A stretch of 64,000 nucleotides of DNA, from the NCBI RefSeq assembly GCF_003544835.1, contig NZ_CP032099.1, forward strand, positions 1,364,001 through 1,428,000, in the 5' to 3' direction. Origin of the DNA: Aliarcobacter skirrowii CCUG 10374. Its GTDB lineage: Bacteria; Campylobacterota; Campylobacteria; Campylobacterales; Arcobacteraceae. A program made the position numbers and the translations under genes. Numbering within the stretch: position 1 is the stretch's first letter; the number at the start of each line of letters is the position of its first letter. Positions 51,885 through 61,330 of the stretch are shown here, piece by piece. The notes below the pieces were generated by a model, which was not told the DNA's origin, did no database searches, and worked only from the letters and a program-made list of their open reading frames with translations.

Positions 51885-52234
51885 TGTTGCATCTGTCTAA
51901 TAAGTTCTTCTAAATCATCAGCACTCATACTATTTTCTGACACAGAAATTGTTTTTGCACTAGGTGCAATATTATATTGAGATTTATCAATATCATTTTT
52001 ATCACAAACAAAATTAACAACTCTCTCTATTTTTTGTCTATGTAAATCTTGTCTTTGTAGAAGTCCATAAATATTTGAAATAAAATCCCCTAATTTTTCT
52101 CTTTTATGTCTTGGAATTTCAAGATCATCAATAACTTTTGAAATCTCTTCAGTGTTTTCAAAAATATCAATTGAATCATTTTCAGTCTCTTTTATAACCT
52201 CACAAAGTTCAGTTATTAGCTCTTCATATCTCAT
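51878..52234 (-). CDS. Small CheZ-like protein, putative CheY-P phosphatase
   Basis: The 118-residue protein is not assigned by any obvious full-length family. Residues 1-80 are predicted to be two long helices. LLQRQDLHRQKIERVVNFV (58-76) has Asp63 and Gln67 spaced like the CheZ active site (QDLTGQ, Asp143/Gln147 in E. coli). A Ser/Pro/Ala-rich linker (about 84-103) leads to a C-terminal acidic amphipathic helix SADDLEELIRQM, like the CheY-binding tail of CheZ. It faces a chemoreceptor gene. The role is inferred; E. coli CheZ is nearly twice as long. Confidence 0.5.
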   Translation of the reverse strand: MRYEELITELCEVIKETENDSIDIFENTEEISKVIDDLEIPRHKREKLGDFISNIYGLLQRQDLHRQKIERVVNFVCDKNDIDKSQYNIAPSAKTISVSENSMSADDLEELIRQMQQE

Positions 52235-52288
52235 TTGTTACCCTTATGTTAATGTAAATTCGATACTAGCAAAAAATCACTTAAATAA

Positions 52289-53350
52289 TTAATGTATAAT
52301 TTCAGCTATAAATTCCGTTGCATATGAGCCTTTAGGAAGGTAAAAATTTAATTCCATATGATTTTTATCCTCTTTATAATTACTCTGTATATTTTCTGGA
52401 AATATAAAAGCAAATCTTCTTGCTCCATCTTCACCCATTTGCACATCAAACTCTTTTTCAATCTCTTGTGCAAGACCTTCAGACTTCTTAACTCTTTTTC
52501 CACATAAAAGTCCAGTTGGAACTCTATCTTTTTCAAAAAATTTTTGACTCTCACTCTCTAAATCATCAATTATAAATATTCTTCCAAATGGATAATGAGA
52601 GAGTAAATCTCCTGTAATAATTTTAAATGGATGAGGCTGTTTTTTTGCTCTTTTTACCTCATCAAGTGGAAGATTTAACTTTTCATAAATCTCTTTTGGT
52701 TCAAAAGTTTCTATTAGTTTTGAAATCTCTATTCTCTTTGAAAGCCAAGAGTTAAAAAGATAACTTTGATAAGCATTTATAAACATCTGTTTTAAATTTC
52801 TATTTCTCTCTTTTAATTTTCCTTCAACAATAGCTTGACCTTTTTTGTAGTTTTCACCATCAATTCCAAATCTTTGAAATCCGAAATAGTTTGGCATACC
52901 ATAAGTAGCAATTTGTCCTAAAGCCTCTTCAATTTTTCTTTTTTCAACTAATCCAACTCTTTTTAGCCTAATAAAAAAGTTGTTTCCTTTTAAATGACCA
53001 ATTTTTATCTTATTATTATGATAAGTTGTTTCAAGAATTTTTATATTTTCATGACTAAAATTTTTTAATGCCTCTTCATATTTTTTATGAATTGAAATAT
53101 GCTGAATTGTCATTGCATTTTTATCTTTAAGTCCTGCATATCCAAACTCTCTTGTACTACACTTCAAATAGTTTGCTAAAATCTCTATAGCATCCCAAGT
53201 TGCTAAATCTTTTTTTCTAAGTTTTAAAATTAGATGTTCACCATCACCACTAAATTCATATAAAGGTACCTCATTTACAACAAAATCATCTTTCGTTTGT
53301 TTAAAAAGTACATCTATTTTTGAGTGGTTTAAATATCTTTGTAATTGCAA
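52289..53350 (-). CDS. truD: tRNA pseudouridine(13) synthase TruD
   Basis: TruD makes pseudouridine at position 13 of tRNA-Glu. The 353-residue protein has the catalytic segment YAGLKDKNAMTIQH (Asp in KDK) at about residue 75, GMPNYFGFQRFG in the middle and GLLCGKRVKKSEG in the insertion domain. Length is normal. It follows thiL after 9 bp in the same direction. Confidence 0.93.
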   Translation of the reverse strand: MQLQRYLNHSKIDVLFKQTKDDFVVNEVPLYEFSGDGEHLILKLRKKDLATWDAIEILANYLKCSTREFGYAGLKDKNAMTIQHISIHKKYEEALKNFSHENIKILETTYHNNKIKIGHLKGNNFFIRLKRVGLVEKRKIEEALGQIATYGMPNYFGFQRFGIDGENYKKGQAIVEGKLKERNRNLKQMFINAYQSYLFNSWLSKRIEISKLIETFEPKEIYEKLNLPLDEVKRAKKQPHPFKIITGDLLSHYPFGRIFIIDDLESESQKFFEKDRVPTGLLCGKRVKKSEGLAQEIEKEFDVQMGEDGARRFAFIFPENIQSNYKEDKNHMELNFYLPKGSYATEFIAEIIH

Positions 53351-53359
53351 TTTTTTTCC

Positions 53360-54187
53360 TTAATTTTTAAAATGGTGGTTTGAAAGATTTGTTCTAAAAC
53401 TTCCTTTTACAGCTTTTGCAAAGAAGTTCAATTTTGTTTTATGCTTTTTTGCTATTTGCTCAATCTTTTTTAGATTTTTTTGACTACATGAAAAAAGTAT
53501 CTCATACTCTTCACCAGAACTAGCAATATTATCATCAATTTTTCTAAAAATATCAAATCCAATATTTGAAGCAATTGAGAGTTTTTCTAAATCTAAAAAC
53601 AATCCATCACTAATATCCATAGAAGCATTTATATATTTTGAAGCCTCATAAAAAAAATCAGCTTTTAGAACTGGTTTTATAAATTTAGATGATTTTTTAA
53701 TTTTTTTTCCGCTTAATAAAGCCTCTAAATCTTTTTTACTATCTCCTAATTTTCCTGTATAACAGAGATAATCACCCTCTTTTACACCACTTCTATATAT
53801 AGGTTTTGAAGTTTTTGAAATAATTGTAATACTAATATCTAATTTATAATTTTCAATTGTATCGCCACCAATAATTTCAAAATCAAAATCTTTGGCTGCT
53901 TTTTTAAATCCATTTGCAAGCTCTTGTAAATCTTCATTTGTATAATATTTTGGAATAGCTATGCTTATTAGTGCATATTTTGGTTTTGCATTCATAGCAA
54001 TTGCATCAGATATATTTACAAGCATTGATTTATATGCTATTTGTTTTAATGTAAACCAATCTTTTTTAAAGTGTACATCTTCAAAAAAAGCATCCATGGA
54101 GTAAACATACCCATCTATAAACGCACCATCATCGCCGTTGTATTTACTATTTTGTATACTATTTATAAAAAATTGTTCTTTATTCAT
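53360..54187 (-). CDS. thiL: Thiamine-monophosphate kinase
   Basis: ThiL phosphorylates thiamine monophosphate to the diphosphate cofactor. The protein of about 275 residues has NGDDGAFI near the start, the metal segment YSMDAFFEDVHF, MLVNISDAIAMNAKP, FEIIGGDTIE and NASMDISDGLFLDLEKL. The ATG at 54187 (M-N-K-E-Q-F-F) is chosen over an in-frame start 27 bp upstream because the family aligns from here. No TPP riboswitch is seen upstream. Confidence 0.88.
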   Translation of the reverse strand: MNKEQFFINSIQNSKYNGDDGAFIDGYVYSMDAFFEDVHFKKDWFTLKQIAYKSMLVNISDAIAMNAKPKYALISIAIPKYYTNEDLQELANGFKKAAKDFDFEIIGGDTIENYKLDISITIISKTSKPIYRSGVKEGDYLCYTGKLGDSKKDLEALLSGKKIKKSSKFIKPVLKADFFYEASKYINASMDISDGLFLDLEKLSIASNIGFDIFRKIDDNIASSGEEYEILFSCSQKNLKKIEQIAKKHKTKLNFFAKAVKGSFRTNLSNHHFKN

Positions 54188-54241
54188 AAGAAGAAGTGTA
54201 TCGAAATTTTGCAAAAAGAATTGATTAAATTGGGTAAGTTT

Positions 54242-54263
54242 AAAACAGTGTTTTCACTGTTTT
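54242..54263. terminator. Hairpin between ppnP and thiL
   Basis: AAAACAGTG and CACTGTTTT form a perfect 9-bp stem around a 4-nt loop, 9 bp past the ppnP stop codon on the minus strand. It probably ends the ppnP transcript. Confidence 0.5.
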
Positions 54264-54271
54264 AATTTTTA

Positions 54272-54586
54272 TTAGTTTTTTATAAAAGAGCAACAGTAAT
54301 CAACTAGTGAGTGAACTCTTAGTTTAAATTTTGTATTCTCTGGAACTTCAAAAGATGCAGGTCCTTCATATTTAACCCAATCAGATGCTGGTAGAAGTAA
54401 CTCTAAACTTCCTCTTTGAATATCTATAATCTCTTTATTAACAGTATTTAACTCATACTCACCAGGTAGCATAATTCCTAAAGTCTTTTTTGAACCATCT
54501 TCAAATGTAATTGCTCTGCTTGTAATGTTTCCATCATATAAAATATTTGCAGCTTTAGCAATAGAAACACCTCTAAAATAATCCAT
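54272..54586 (-). CDS. ppnP: Pyrimidine/purine nucleoside phosphorylase PpnP (DUF1255)
   Basis: The 104-residue cupin-fold protein has the family pattern VSIAKAANILYDGNITSRAITFEDGSKKTLGIMLPGEYE, then LELLLPASDWVKYEGPASFEVPENTKFKLRV. PpnP phosphorolyses diverse nucleosides to base and ribose 1-phosphate. Length is normal and the gene is monocistronic by its flanking gaps. Confidence 0.9.
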   Translation of the reverse strand: MDYFRGVSIAKAANILYDGNITSRAITFEDGSKKTLGIMLPGEYELNTVNKEIIDIQRGSLELLLPASDWVKYEGPASFEVPENTKFKLRVHSLVDYCCSFIKN

Positions 54587-54697
54587 CTGTTCTCCTTAAT
54601 TTTTCTCAAAGAAGTATATCCAAATTTTTATGTGAGAATATTAAATATAGTTACAATTTTCTGCTATAATCCCTCAAAATTTTAAAAAGGTTACAAA

Positions 54698-54958
54698 ATG
54701 AATAAGCAAGAAGAGCTAAAAGATTTAATAAAAAATGTTGTTTTAGAAGATGTTGATGATTATATTGATGAACTACTTGAGTTGATTGCTTCAAAAAAAG
54801 ATGATGAAAATACAAAAGAAGAGTTAAACTCTATGCAAGAGATGAAAAAAGAGTTTTTGGAACTTTTAAGTGAGTTAGAAGCTGGAGAGATTGATGATGA
54901 AGAGGCGGCTGAATTAATTGAAGAGATAAATGATATGCTAAATGAGGATATTGATTAA
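54698..54958 (+). CDS. Small acidic coiled-coil protein, unknown
   Basis: The 86-residue protein is strongly acidic (many Asp/Glu) and is predicted to be all helical, with heptad-like Leu/Ile/Met spacing from about residue 5 to 80. No signal peptide, cysteine or known motif is seen. A Shine-Dalgarno AAAAGG precedes the ATG, and recO follows 6 bp after the stop codon, so the two are probably co-transcribed. I do not recognise the family. Confidence 0.75.
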   Translation: MNKQEELKDLIKNVVLEDVDDYIDELLELIASKKDDENTKEELNSMQEMKKEFLELLSELEAGEIDDEEAAELIEEINDMLNEDID

Positions 54959-54964
54959 TATTAT

Positions 54965-55582
54965 ATGCAGGGCTATATTATTGATATAAAAGCTGTTAAA
55001 GATGATGATTTAATAGTTACAATTTTGTGTGAAAAAGAGCTTATAACAACTTATAGATTTTATGGAGCTAGGCACTCAAATATCAATATTGGTTACAAAA
55101 TAGATTTTGAATTAGAGAAGACTAAATCCTCTATTTCAAGATTAAAAGATGTTATGCAACTTGGTTTTCCTTGGATTTTAAATAGTGAAAAAATGTATGC
55201 TTGGCAAAGATATTTAAAACTATTTTACACTCATTTAAAAGAGTTAGAAGAGCCTGATAGTTTCTATTTTAAAACACTTGAAGAGTTAGTAACTAAGATT
55301 AATAAACAAAATGTTTTAAGAGCAATTGTTGAATCATATATTTTACTTTTAGAGCATGAGGGAAGACTTCATACAAACTTTGAGTGTCTTATTTGTGAAA
55401 TAGAGGTTGATTTTAACTTAGGTTTAATTAGAGGATTTATTCCTGTTCATAAAGTTTGTGTTAATAGAGCAAAAAGCTTTGAAATAAATAAGATAAAAGA
55501 GCTATTTAATTCAAAATCTTCAATAAACTTAGAAGATGAGGAAGTAGAAAAACTTTGGGAAATTATTCTACTTGGACTTTAA
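54965..55582 (+). CDS. recO: RecO-like DNA repair protein
   Basis: RecO helps RecR load RecA on single-stranded DNA. The 205-residue protein has an N-terminal OB-fold-like start (MQGYIIDIKAVKDDDLIVTILCE) and a helical domain with CLICEIEVD as a remnant zinc-like pair. It is shorter than E. coli RecO but of the usual size for Campylobacterota RecO. Identification rests on overall pattern. Confidence 0.8.
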   Translation: MQGYIIDIKAVKDDDLIVTILCEKELITTYRFYGARHSNINIGYKIDFELEKTKSSISRLKDVMQLGFPWILNSEKMYAWQRYLKLFYTHLKELEEPDSFYFKTLEELVTKINKQNVLRAIVESYILLLEHEGRLHTNFECLICEIEVDFNLGLIRGFIPVHKVCVNRAKSFEINKIKELFNSKSSINLEDEEVEKLWEIILLGL

Positions 55583-55585
55583 AAT

Positions 55586-56419
55586 CTAATAAATATTTTC
55601 ATTTTCTAATCTAGTTTTTAAAGTATTAATTGCTTCTATTAATGCTTTATCATTTAATTTATACTCTTTAGCCTTTTTAATTGCCATATTAATTGATTTT
55701 TCACTTAAAGGCTCTTTTATATTTGAAGCTGTTTTAATAACATCTAAAATCATTACTTTTTGTTTATACTCAATTGGTGACTTTTCTACATCATCAACAA
55801 ACTCTATAGTGTTTATTAACTCTTGATTAAGATTCCAATGTTTAAAAATATGAGCAGTAACATATGAACTTGAAAATTCAAAAAAATCTTTCTCTATCTC
55901 TTGTAGTGATTTTAAATTTTCTAATACCTTTTTATAAAAATCACTCTCTTTATTGTTTAAAATTAGTACATCTGAAATAATATATTTACCAATATCTTGT
56001 AGTAAAGCTGGAAGCAAAAGTTTATCTTTTAACTCTGGATCAACTTTATTTAACCATAAATTTGTAAGGGCTAAAGCTATATTTGAAGCCTTCATAAAAT
56101 CATCATTTGAAAGTCCATAAGGTGACAATGAAGATATTAAAAGTTTTTGACTACTTGTAGAGATTGCAACAGAAATTGTAAAGTTAATCCCAAGAAGAGT
56201 TATAGCTCGTAATGGTGTTTCAACTTTACTTCTAAATCCAAACATTGCAGAGTTTGCAATTTTTAAAAGATTTGTAACTAATAAAGCATCTTTTTTAATA
56301 ATTTCATATAACTCTTGTATCTCTTTTTCTTCTTTTTTTCTATATTGTTCAATTTCAATAATAGTTCTTGGAAGAGGAGCCAAGGACTCAACTCTTCTTA
56401 ATACCTCAGATAATTGCAA
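55586..56419 (-). CDS. HDOD domain protein
   Basis: The 277-residue protein is a single HDOD domain: LPRTIIEIEQYRKKEEK, DALLVTNLLKIANSAMFGFRSKVETPLRAITLLG, then a helical HD-like region without the HD metal pair. HDOD proteins act in signalling, often with chemotaxis or c-di-GMP, and lack phosphohydrolase residues. It converges with recO, with only 3 bp between the stop codons. Confidence 0.87.
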   Translation of the reverse strand: MQLSEVLRRVESLAPLPRTIIEIEQYRKKEEKEIQELYEIIKKDALLVTNLLKIANSAMFGFRSKVETPLRAITLLGINFTISVAISTSSQKLLISSLSPYGLSNDDFMKASNIALALTNLWLNKVDPELKDKLLLPALLQDIGKYIISDVLILNNKESDFYKKVLENLKSLQEIEKDFFEFSSSYVTAHIFKHWNLNQELINTIEFVDDVEKSPIEYKQKVMILDVIKTASNIKEPLSEKSINMAIKKAKEYKLNDKALIEAINTLKTRLENENIY

Positions 56420-56456
56420 AATAGCCCCCTATTTTATTTTTTTAAATCAATCTTCC

Positions 56457-57560
56457 TTACACATTAAATCTAAAATGCATAACATCACCATCTTGAACAA
56501 CATAATCCTTACCTTCAAGTCTTAGTTTTCCAGCATCTTTGCATTTAGCTTCTCCACCAAATTTAACAAAATCTTCATAAGATATAACCTCTGCTTTAAT
56601 AAAACCTTTTTCAAAGTCATTGTGAATAACAGCAGCTGCTTGTGGAGCTTTTGTATTTTTTCTAATTGTCCAAGCACGAACCTCTATTTTTCCAGCTGTA
56701 AAATAGCTTTGAAGACCTAATTTATCAAAAGCTTTTTGAATAATTTGCTCTAAACCTGATTCAGCAACTCCTAAATCATCCAAAAATGCTCTTGCTTCAT
56801 CATCTTCAAGACCTACAAGCTCCTCTTCAATTTTTGCACATAAAACAATAACATCCGCACCAACATTTGATGCATGCTCTTTTACCATCTCAACATAATC
56901 ATTTGTTCCAACACTTAATGTATCTTCATCAACATTAGCACCATATATTACATCTTTATTTGATAAAAATCTAAGCTCTTTATCTAATGCTATAAATACT
57001 TCATTATCTCTATTTTCAAATGTTTTAACAGGTTGAAGTTCACCAATATGAGCATATAACTCTTCAGCAATTACAAGTTGAGCTGCTGCTTCTTTACTAC
57101 CTTTTGACTGTTTTTTAAGTCTTTCAATTTTTTTCTCTAATTGAGAAATATCTGCATAGATAAGCTCTGTTTCAATTATCTCTATATCTCTTAAAGGGTT
57201 TACATCACCCTCCACATGAACAATATTTCCATCTTCAAAACATCTAACCATATGCAAAATAACTTCAACTTCTCTTATATTTGATAAAAATTGATTTCCT
57301 AGCCCCTCACCTTTACTAGCACCTCTTACAAGTCCAGCAATATCAACAAAATCAATAGTTGAGTGTTGAATTTTATCTGGATTTACTATCTTTGCTAGCT
57401 CATCAAGTCTTTTATCAGGAACTGGAACTATTGCTTTATTTGGCTCTATTGTACAAAATGGATAGTTTTCCGCTTGTGCATTTTGTGCTTTTGTTAAAGC
57501 ATTAAAAGTTGTACTTTTCCCCACATTTGGAAGTCCTACTATTCCTACTCCTAATCCCAT
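56457..57560 (-). CDS. ychF: Ribosome-binding ATPase YchF
   Basis: YchF is an Obg-family P-loop ATPase that binds ribosomes. The protein of about 367 residues starts GVGIVGLPNVGKSTTFNALT, with FVDIAGLVRGASKGEGLGNQFL in switch II and the C-terminal TGS domain (GKIEVRAWTIRKNTKAPQAA). The ATG at 57560 (M-G-L-G-V-G-I) is chosen because the family begins there; an upstream in-frame ATG would add 13 unrelated residues. Confidence 0.96.
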   Translation of the reverse strand: MGLGVGIVGLPNVGKSTTFNALTKAQNAQAENYPFCTIEPNKAIVPVPDKRLDELAKIVNPDKIQHSTIDFVDIAGLVRGASKGEGLGNQFLSNIREVEVILHMVRCFEDGNIVHVEGDVNPLRDIEIIETELIYADISQLEKKIERLKKQSKGSKEAAAQLVIAEELYAHIGELQPVKTFENRDNEVFIALDKELRFLSNKDVIYGANVDEDTLSVGTNDYVEMVKEHASNVGADVIVLCAKIEEELVGLEDDEARAFLDDLGVAESGLEQIIQKAFDKLGLQSYFTAGKIEVRAWTIRKNTKAPQAAAVIHNDFEKGFIKAEVISYEDFVKFGGEAKCKDAGKLRLEGKDYVVQDGDVMHFRFNV

Positions 57561-57724
57561 TTTAATCCTTTGTTTTTTTATGAGCATTATTATAGACAAA
57601 AATTACAAAATAATAGATAAATAGATATTTACAAAATTTAGGTTATTTTTAACAATTTACTTAATTTTTATTTTATACATTAAGTAGTAGACTTAAAAGT
57701 TTTATTTAAAAAAAAGGAATCGCT

Positions 57725-59824
57725 ATGAATAAACTACTCTGGGGTGTAGTTGCGGTAGTTGGAGCTGTATGCTTTGGTTATTTAGCACTACAAAATGGTG
57801 AAACTGTTTCAGCTATGTACTTAGTTGTTGCAGCTGTTTGTATCTATATGATTGCATATAGATTTTATGGAAGGTTTGTTGCTTACAAAGTTTTAGAACT
57901 TGATAAAAATAGAGCAACTCCTGCTATGATTAATGATGATGGAAGAGATTATGTTCCAACAAATAGATCTGTTTTATTTGGTCATCATTTTGCAGCAATT
58001 GCAGGAGCTGGTCCACTTGTTGGTCCAATTTTAGCTGCTCAAATGGGATATCTGCCTTCAATGTTATGGATACTTGTAGGTGGAGTTTTTGCAGGTGCAG
58101 TTCACGATTTCGTGGTTTTATTTATATCTTCAAGAAGAAATGGTAAATCACTGGGTGAAATTATAAAAGATGAATTAGGAACTTTTGTTGGTGGTGTTAC
58201 TATGATTGCTATATTTGGTATTATGCTAATTATTATTGCAATTTTATCAATGGTTGTTGTAAAAGCACTTGCAGAATCTCCTTGGGGACTGTTTACTATT
58301 GCTATGACTATTCCAATCGCAATTTTTATGGGTATTTATATGAGATATTTAAGACCTGGAAAAGTTGGAGAGGCTTCAGTTATTGGATTTGTACTTTTAA
58401 TTTTGGCTATTCATTATGGAAGTGTTATTTCAGCAGATCCTGTTTGGGCTGCTAGATTTACATTTGATGCTTCAACTTTAGCAATTATCATGATGGCTTA
58501 TGGTTTTATAGCTGCTGTTTTACCTGTATGGTTTTTATTAGCGCCTAGAGATTATCTATCAACTTTTTTGAAAATTGGTGTAATTTTACTTATGGCAATT
58601 GCAATTGTTATTGTTGCTCCAGATATTCAAATGCCAAAGGTAAACTCTCAATACCTTGATGGAACTGGTCCAGTTTTTGCAGGTGCTATTTTTCCATTTT
58701 TATTTATTACTATTGCTTGTGGTGCTATTAGTGGTTTCCATGCTCTAATTTCAAGTGGAACAAGTCCTAAAATGCTTGAAAATGAGACTCATGCACTTCC
58801 TGTTGGATATGGTTCAATGTTAATGGAGAGTGCTGTTGCTATTATGGCTCTAATTTGTGCAACAATTTTGCATCCAGGATTATATTTTGCTATTAACTCA
58901 CCAGCTGCATTTATAGGAACAGATATTATTCAAGTTGCGCAAACAATCTCAAGCTGGGGATTTAGTGTAACTCCTGAAGAGATAATTTCTTTAACAAAAA
59001 ATATTGGTGAAGAGACAATTTTATCAAGAACAGGTGGGGCTCCAACATTTGCAATTGGGGTTGCTTTAGTTCTTCATGAACTATTTGGTGGAATTGATAT
59101 GATGGCATTTTGGTATCACTTTGCAATTTTATTTGAAGCTCTGTTTATTTTAACTGCTGTTGATGCAGGTACTAGAGCTTGTAGATTTATGGTTCAAGAT
59201 ATTTTAGGAAATGTTTACAAACCTTTAGGAAATACAAATAACTATGCTGCTGGTATTTTAGCAACTTTTTTAAGTGTTGCTGGATGGGGATATTTCTTAT
59301 ACCAAGGAACAATTGATCCAAGAGGTGGAATTTATTCATTATGGCCACTATTTGGTGTAAGTAACCAAATGTTAGCTGGTATTGCACTTTTACTTGCTAC
59401 TGCTGTTTTATACAAAATGGGGAAAGCAAAATATACTTGGGTTACTGTAATTCCAGCAATTTTTGTTCTAACTGCAACAATGTATGGTGGAATTCAAAAA
59501 GTATTACCATATAAAGAGGGAGATAGAGTTCATAATGCAGTAAGTCATGTTGCAACTGCTCAAATTCACTCACAAAAAATTGTTGATTTAGAAGCAAAAC
59601 TTTTAACTACAACTGATGTAGCTGAAATTGAAAAAATCCAAAATAGTATCTCTATTTCAACTCAAGTTAAGTTTTCAAATATTATAAATGCAATTTTATG
59701 TATATTCTTTATGTTTGCAACTACTTTAGTAATAATTGCAACTTTGGGAATCTGTTTTGGAAAAATTAAAATACCTTTAAAAGAGTCTCCTTATGTAAGA
59801 CTTGATTCTCTTCAAAAGGCTTAA
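57725..59824 (+). CDS. cstA: CstA-type pyruvate/peptide transporter
   Basis: The 699-residue polytopic protein is of normal CstA length, with about 16-18 membrane segments. Family segments include HHFAAIAGAGPLVGPILAAQMGY, FISSRRNGKSLGEI, CGAISGFHALISSGTSPKML and FEALFILTAVDAGTRA. CstA is a carbon-starvation protein; relatives take up peptides in C. jejuni and pyruvate in E. coli. It is followed by its usual small partner at 59827. Confidence 0.94.
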   Translation: MNKLLWGVVAVVGAVCFGYLALQNGETVSAMYLVVAAVCIYMIAYRFYGRFVAYKVLELDKNRATPAMINDDGRDYVPTNRSVLFGHHFAAIAGAGPLVGPILAAQMGYLPSMLWILVGGVFAGAVHDFVVLFISSRRNGKSLGEIIKDELGTFVGGVTMIAIFGIMLIIIAILSMVVVKALAESPWGLFTIAMTIPIAIFMGIYMRYLRPGKVGEASVIGFVLLILAIHYGSVISADPVWAARFTFDASTLAIIMMAYGFIAAVLPVWFLLAPRDYLSTFLKIGVILLMAIAIVIVAPDIQMPKVNSQYLDGTGPVFAGAIFPFLFITIACGAISGFHALISSGTSPKMLENETHALPVGYGSMLMESAVAIMALICATILHPGLYFAINSPAAFIGTDIIQVAQTISSWGFSVTPEEIISLTKNIGEETILSRTGGAPTFAIGVALVLHELFGGIDMMAFWYHFAILFEALFILTAVDAGTRACRFMVQDILGNVYKPLGNTNNYAAGILATFLSVAGWGYFLYQGTIDPRGGIYSLWPLFGVSNQMLAGIALLLATAVLYKMGKAKYTWVTVIPAIFVLTATMYGGIQKVLPYKEGDRVHNAVSHVATAQIHSQKIVDLEAKLLTTTDVAEIEKIQNSISISTQVKFSNIINAILCIFFMFATTLVIIATLGICFGKIKIPLKESPYVRLDSLQKA

Positions 59825-59826
59825 AA

Positions 59827-60024
59827 GTGTTTAAACATATTAAAACACTTTATGAAAAATCTGAAAAGTTTTTTCATCCCCTTGTGGGACTATCAAGTTA
59901 TGAAAAATATCTTGAGCATATGAAAAGAAACCATCCAAATGATAAAGTTTTATCAAGAGGTGAATTTTTTAATGAAGCACTAGATAGAAGATATAACAGT
60001 GGTGGTTTTAAAAAGTGTTGTTAA
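59827..60024 (+). CDS. YbdD/DUF466 small CstA-associated protein
   Basis: The 65-residue protein starts at a GTG 2 bp after the cstA stop codon. It has the DUF466 pattern: YEKYLEHMKRNHPNDKVLSRGEFFNEALDRRYN, with a C-terminal CC. The family is almost always paired with CstA-type carriers and may be needed for their activity. Confidence 0.88.
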   Translation: MFKHIKTLYEKSEKFFHPLVGLSSYEKYLEHMKRNHPNDKVLSRGEFFNEALDRRYNSGGFKKCC

Positions 60025-60056
60025 AAAATCAAGAGTAGAGGCTCTACTAAACATAC

Positions 60057-60087
60057 AAAAAAGGTCAAGATTTTTCTTGACCTTTTT
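60057..60087. terminator. Bidirectional terminator after cstA-ybdD
   Basis: AAAAAAGGTCAAGA and its complement TCTTGACCTTTTTT form a perfect stem of about 14 bp with a 3-nt loop, with a T-run on both strands. It sits between the plus-strand cstA unit and the minus-strand PepSY gene. Confidence 0.75.
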
Positions 60088-60093
60088 TATTAT

Positions 60094-61254
60094 CTAATTT
60101 ATAGAACTATTTTCTTTTAAAGCTTTGGCTCTTTTTTTCTTTAATCTGTCATAATAAAGCATATATCCTGTTATTACAAATAGTGCCATTAATGAAGATG
60201 CTAAAAACATCAAAAGTTGTCCAATCCAACCAAAATACTCTCCACTATGAAGAGGTAACATACTACTCATAAGTTGTTCATTTAATTTTTTATCTTCAAA
60301 TTTAGAATCTTTTACAACAGCTAATTTTGAAATATCTATTTGCATAGAGTTTGATTCTCTAAAGTGAGTTGCATCTGCATATAAATATGTTATTGTGTAT
60401 AAGCCATCTTTATTTGGTGTTAATGATAATCTTGCATTTTTATAATCTTTTGAAACATTTTGATTAAATATATCAACTACTTTTTGATGATTATCAAAAC
60501 TAATAGCTTTTATATCCTCTTTTTTATCTATTTTTGTTTGTTGAGAAGATGCTGCTCTTTTTGGTTGTTCAACTTGCATCACCGTAAACATAGCACTTCT
60601 ATACCAATCATACGACCAGTAAAGTCCTGTTAGACATAAAAGTAAGAAAAATGGAATAACCCACATACCAACAGCACTATGCATAGTTGATACAAAAGCT
60701 CTTTTTTTGTGTTTAAAACTAAATGTAAAGCTATTTAAAAAGTTTCTTTTAACTCTTGGCCAATATACAACTAATCCACCTATAGTTAAAATTAAACAAA
60801 CAATAGTTGTAATAGCAACTATATTTTTACCAATAGTTCTAGCCTCTCCTTCAAAAGCTAACCATCGATGAAATGATCTCATAAAAGAGAAAAATTCTCT
60901 TCCTTTAATATCTGGCAAAACCTCAGCTGTATAAGGATTTATAAATATATTTTTACCTTTTCTATTATTTGGATCTGCTAGGCTTAAGACTACACTTTCA
61001 CTTTTATCACTTGAAAAAGAGATGCTATTTATCTTTGCATCTTTATTTAAATATTGATACTTTTCTAAAATCTCTTGAGTTGTTAAGATTTGTTTATCTG
61101 CTGGAATTTTTACACTATATGTATCTTTATTTATAAATCTTAATATCTCTTTTTCATAAGATAAAATTGCTCCTGAAATACCTACAATAAACAAAGTAAG
61201 TCCAAAAACTAACCCCAACAACCAGTGAAGTTGAAACCAAAATGACTTATGCAT
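60094..61254 (-). CDS. PepSY-associated membrane protein (PiuB/FhuF-type iron reductase family)
   Basis: The 386-residue protein has four membrane segments (about 10-32, 143-165, 190-215 and 345-370) and a PepSY region (about 45-125). LHWLLGLVFGLTLFIVGISGAILSYEKEI is the typical start, and paired histidines (MRSFHRWLAF, VSTMHSAVGMW) in membrane segments suggest haem binding. Relatives act in iron uptake, often reducing siderophore-bound iron. A Fur-box-like site lies upstream. Confidence 0.85.
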   Translation of the reverse strand: MHKSFWFQLHWLLGLVFGLTLFIVGISGAILSYEKEILRFINKDTYSVKIPADKQILTTQEILEKYQYLNKDAKINSISFSSDKSESVVLSLADPNNRKGKNIFINPYTAEVLPDIKGREFFSFMRSFHRWLAFEGEARTIGKNIVAITTIVCLILTIGGLVVYWPRVKRNFLNSFTFSFKHKKRAFVSTMHSAVGMWVIPFFLLLCLTGLYWSYDWYRSAMFTVMQVEQPKRAASSQQTKIDKKEDIKAISFDNHQKVVDIFNQNVSKDYKNARLSLTPNKDGLYTITYLYADATHFRESNSMQIDISKLAVVKDSKFEDKKLNEQLMSSMLPLHSGEYFGWIGQLLMFLASSLMALFVITGYMLYYDRLKKKRAKALKENSSIN

Positions 61255-61330
61255 AATATATGCTCCTTTTTATAAATTAAATTTGAATACTACTAAATCA
61301 ACTTTAATACTACTTTAACAAATCAATAAT

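Noticed and set aside
53360-54271. TPP riboswitch ahead of thiL
   Set aside because: No THI-box-like conserved segments are seen in the short upstream gap, and the gene follows a simple terminator hairpin.
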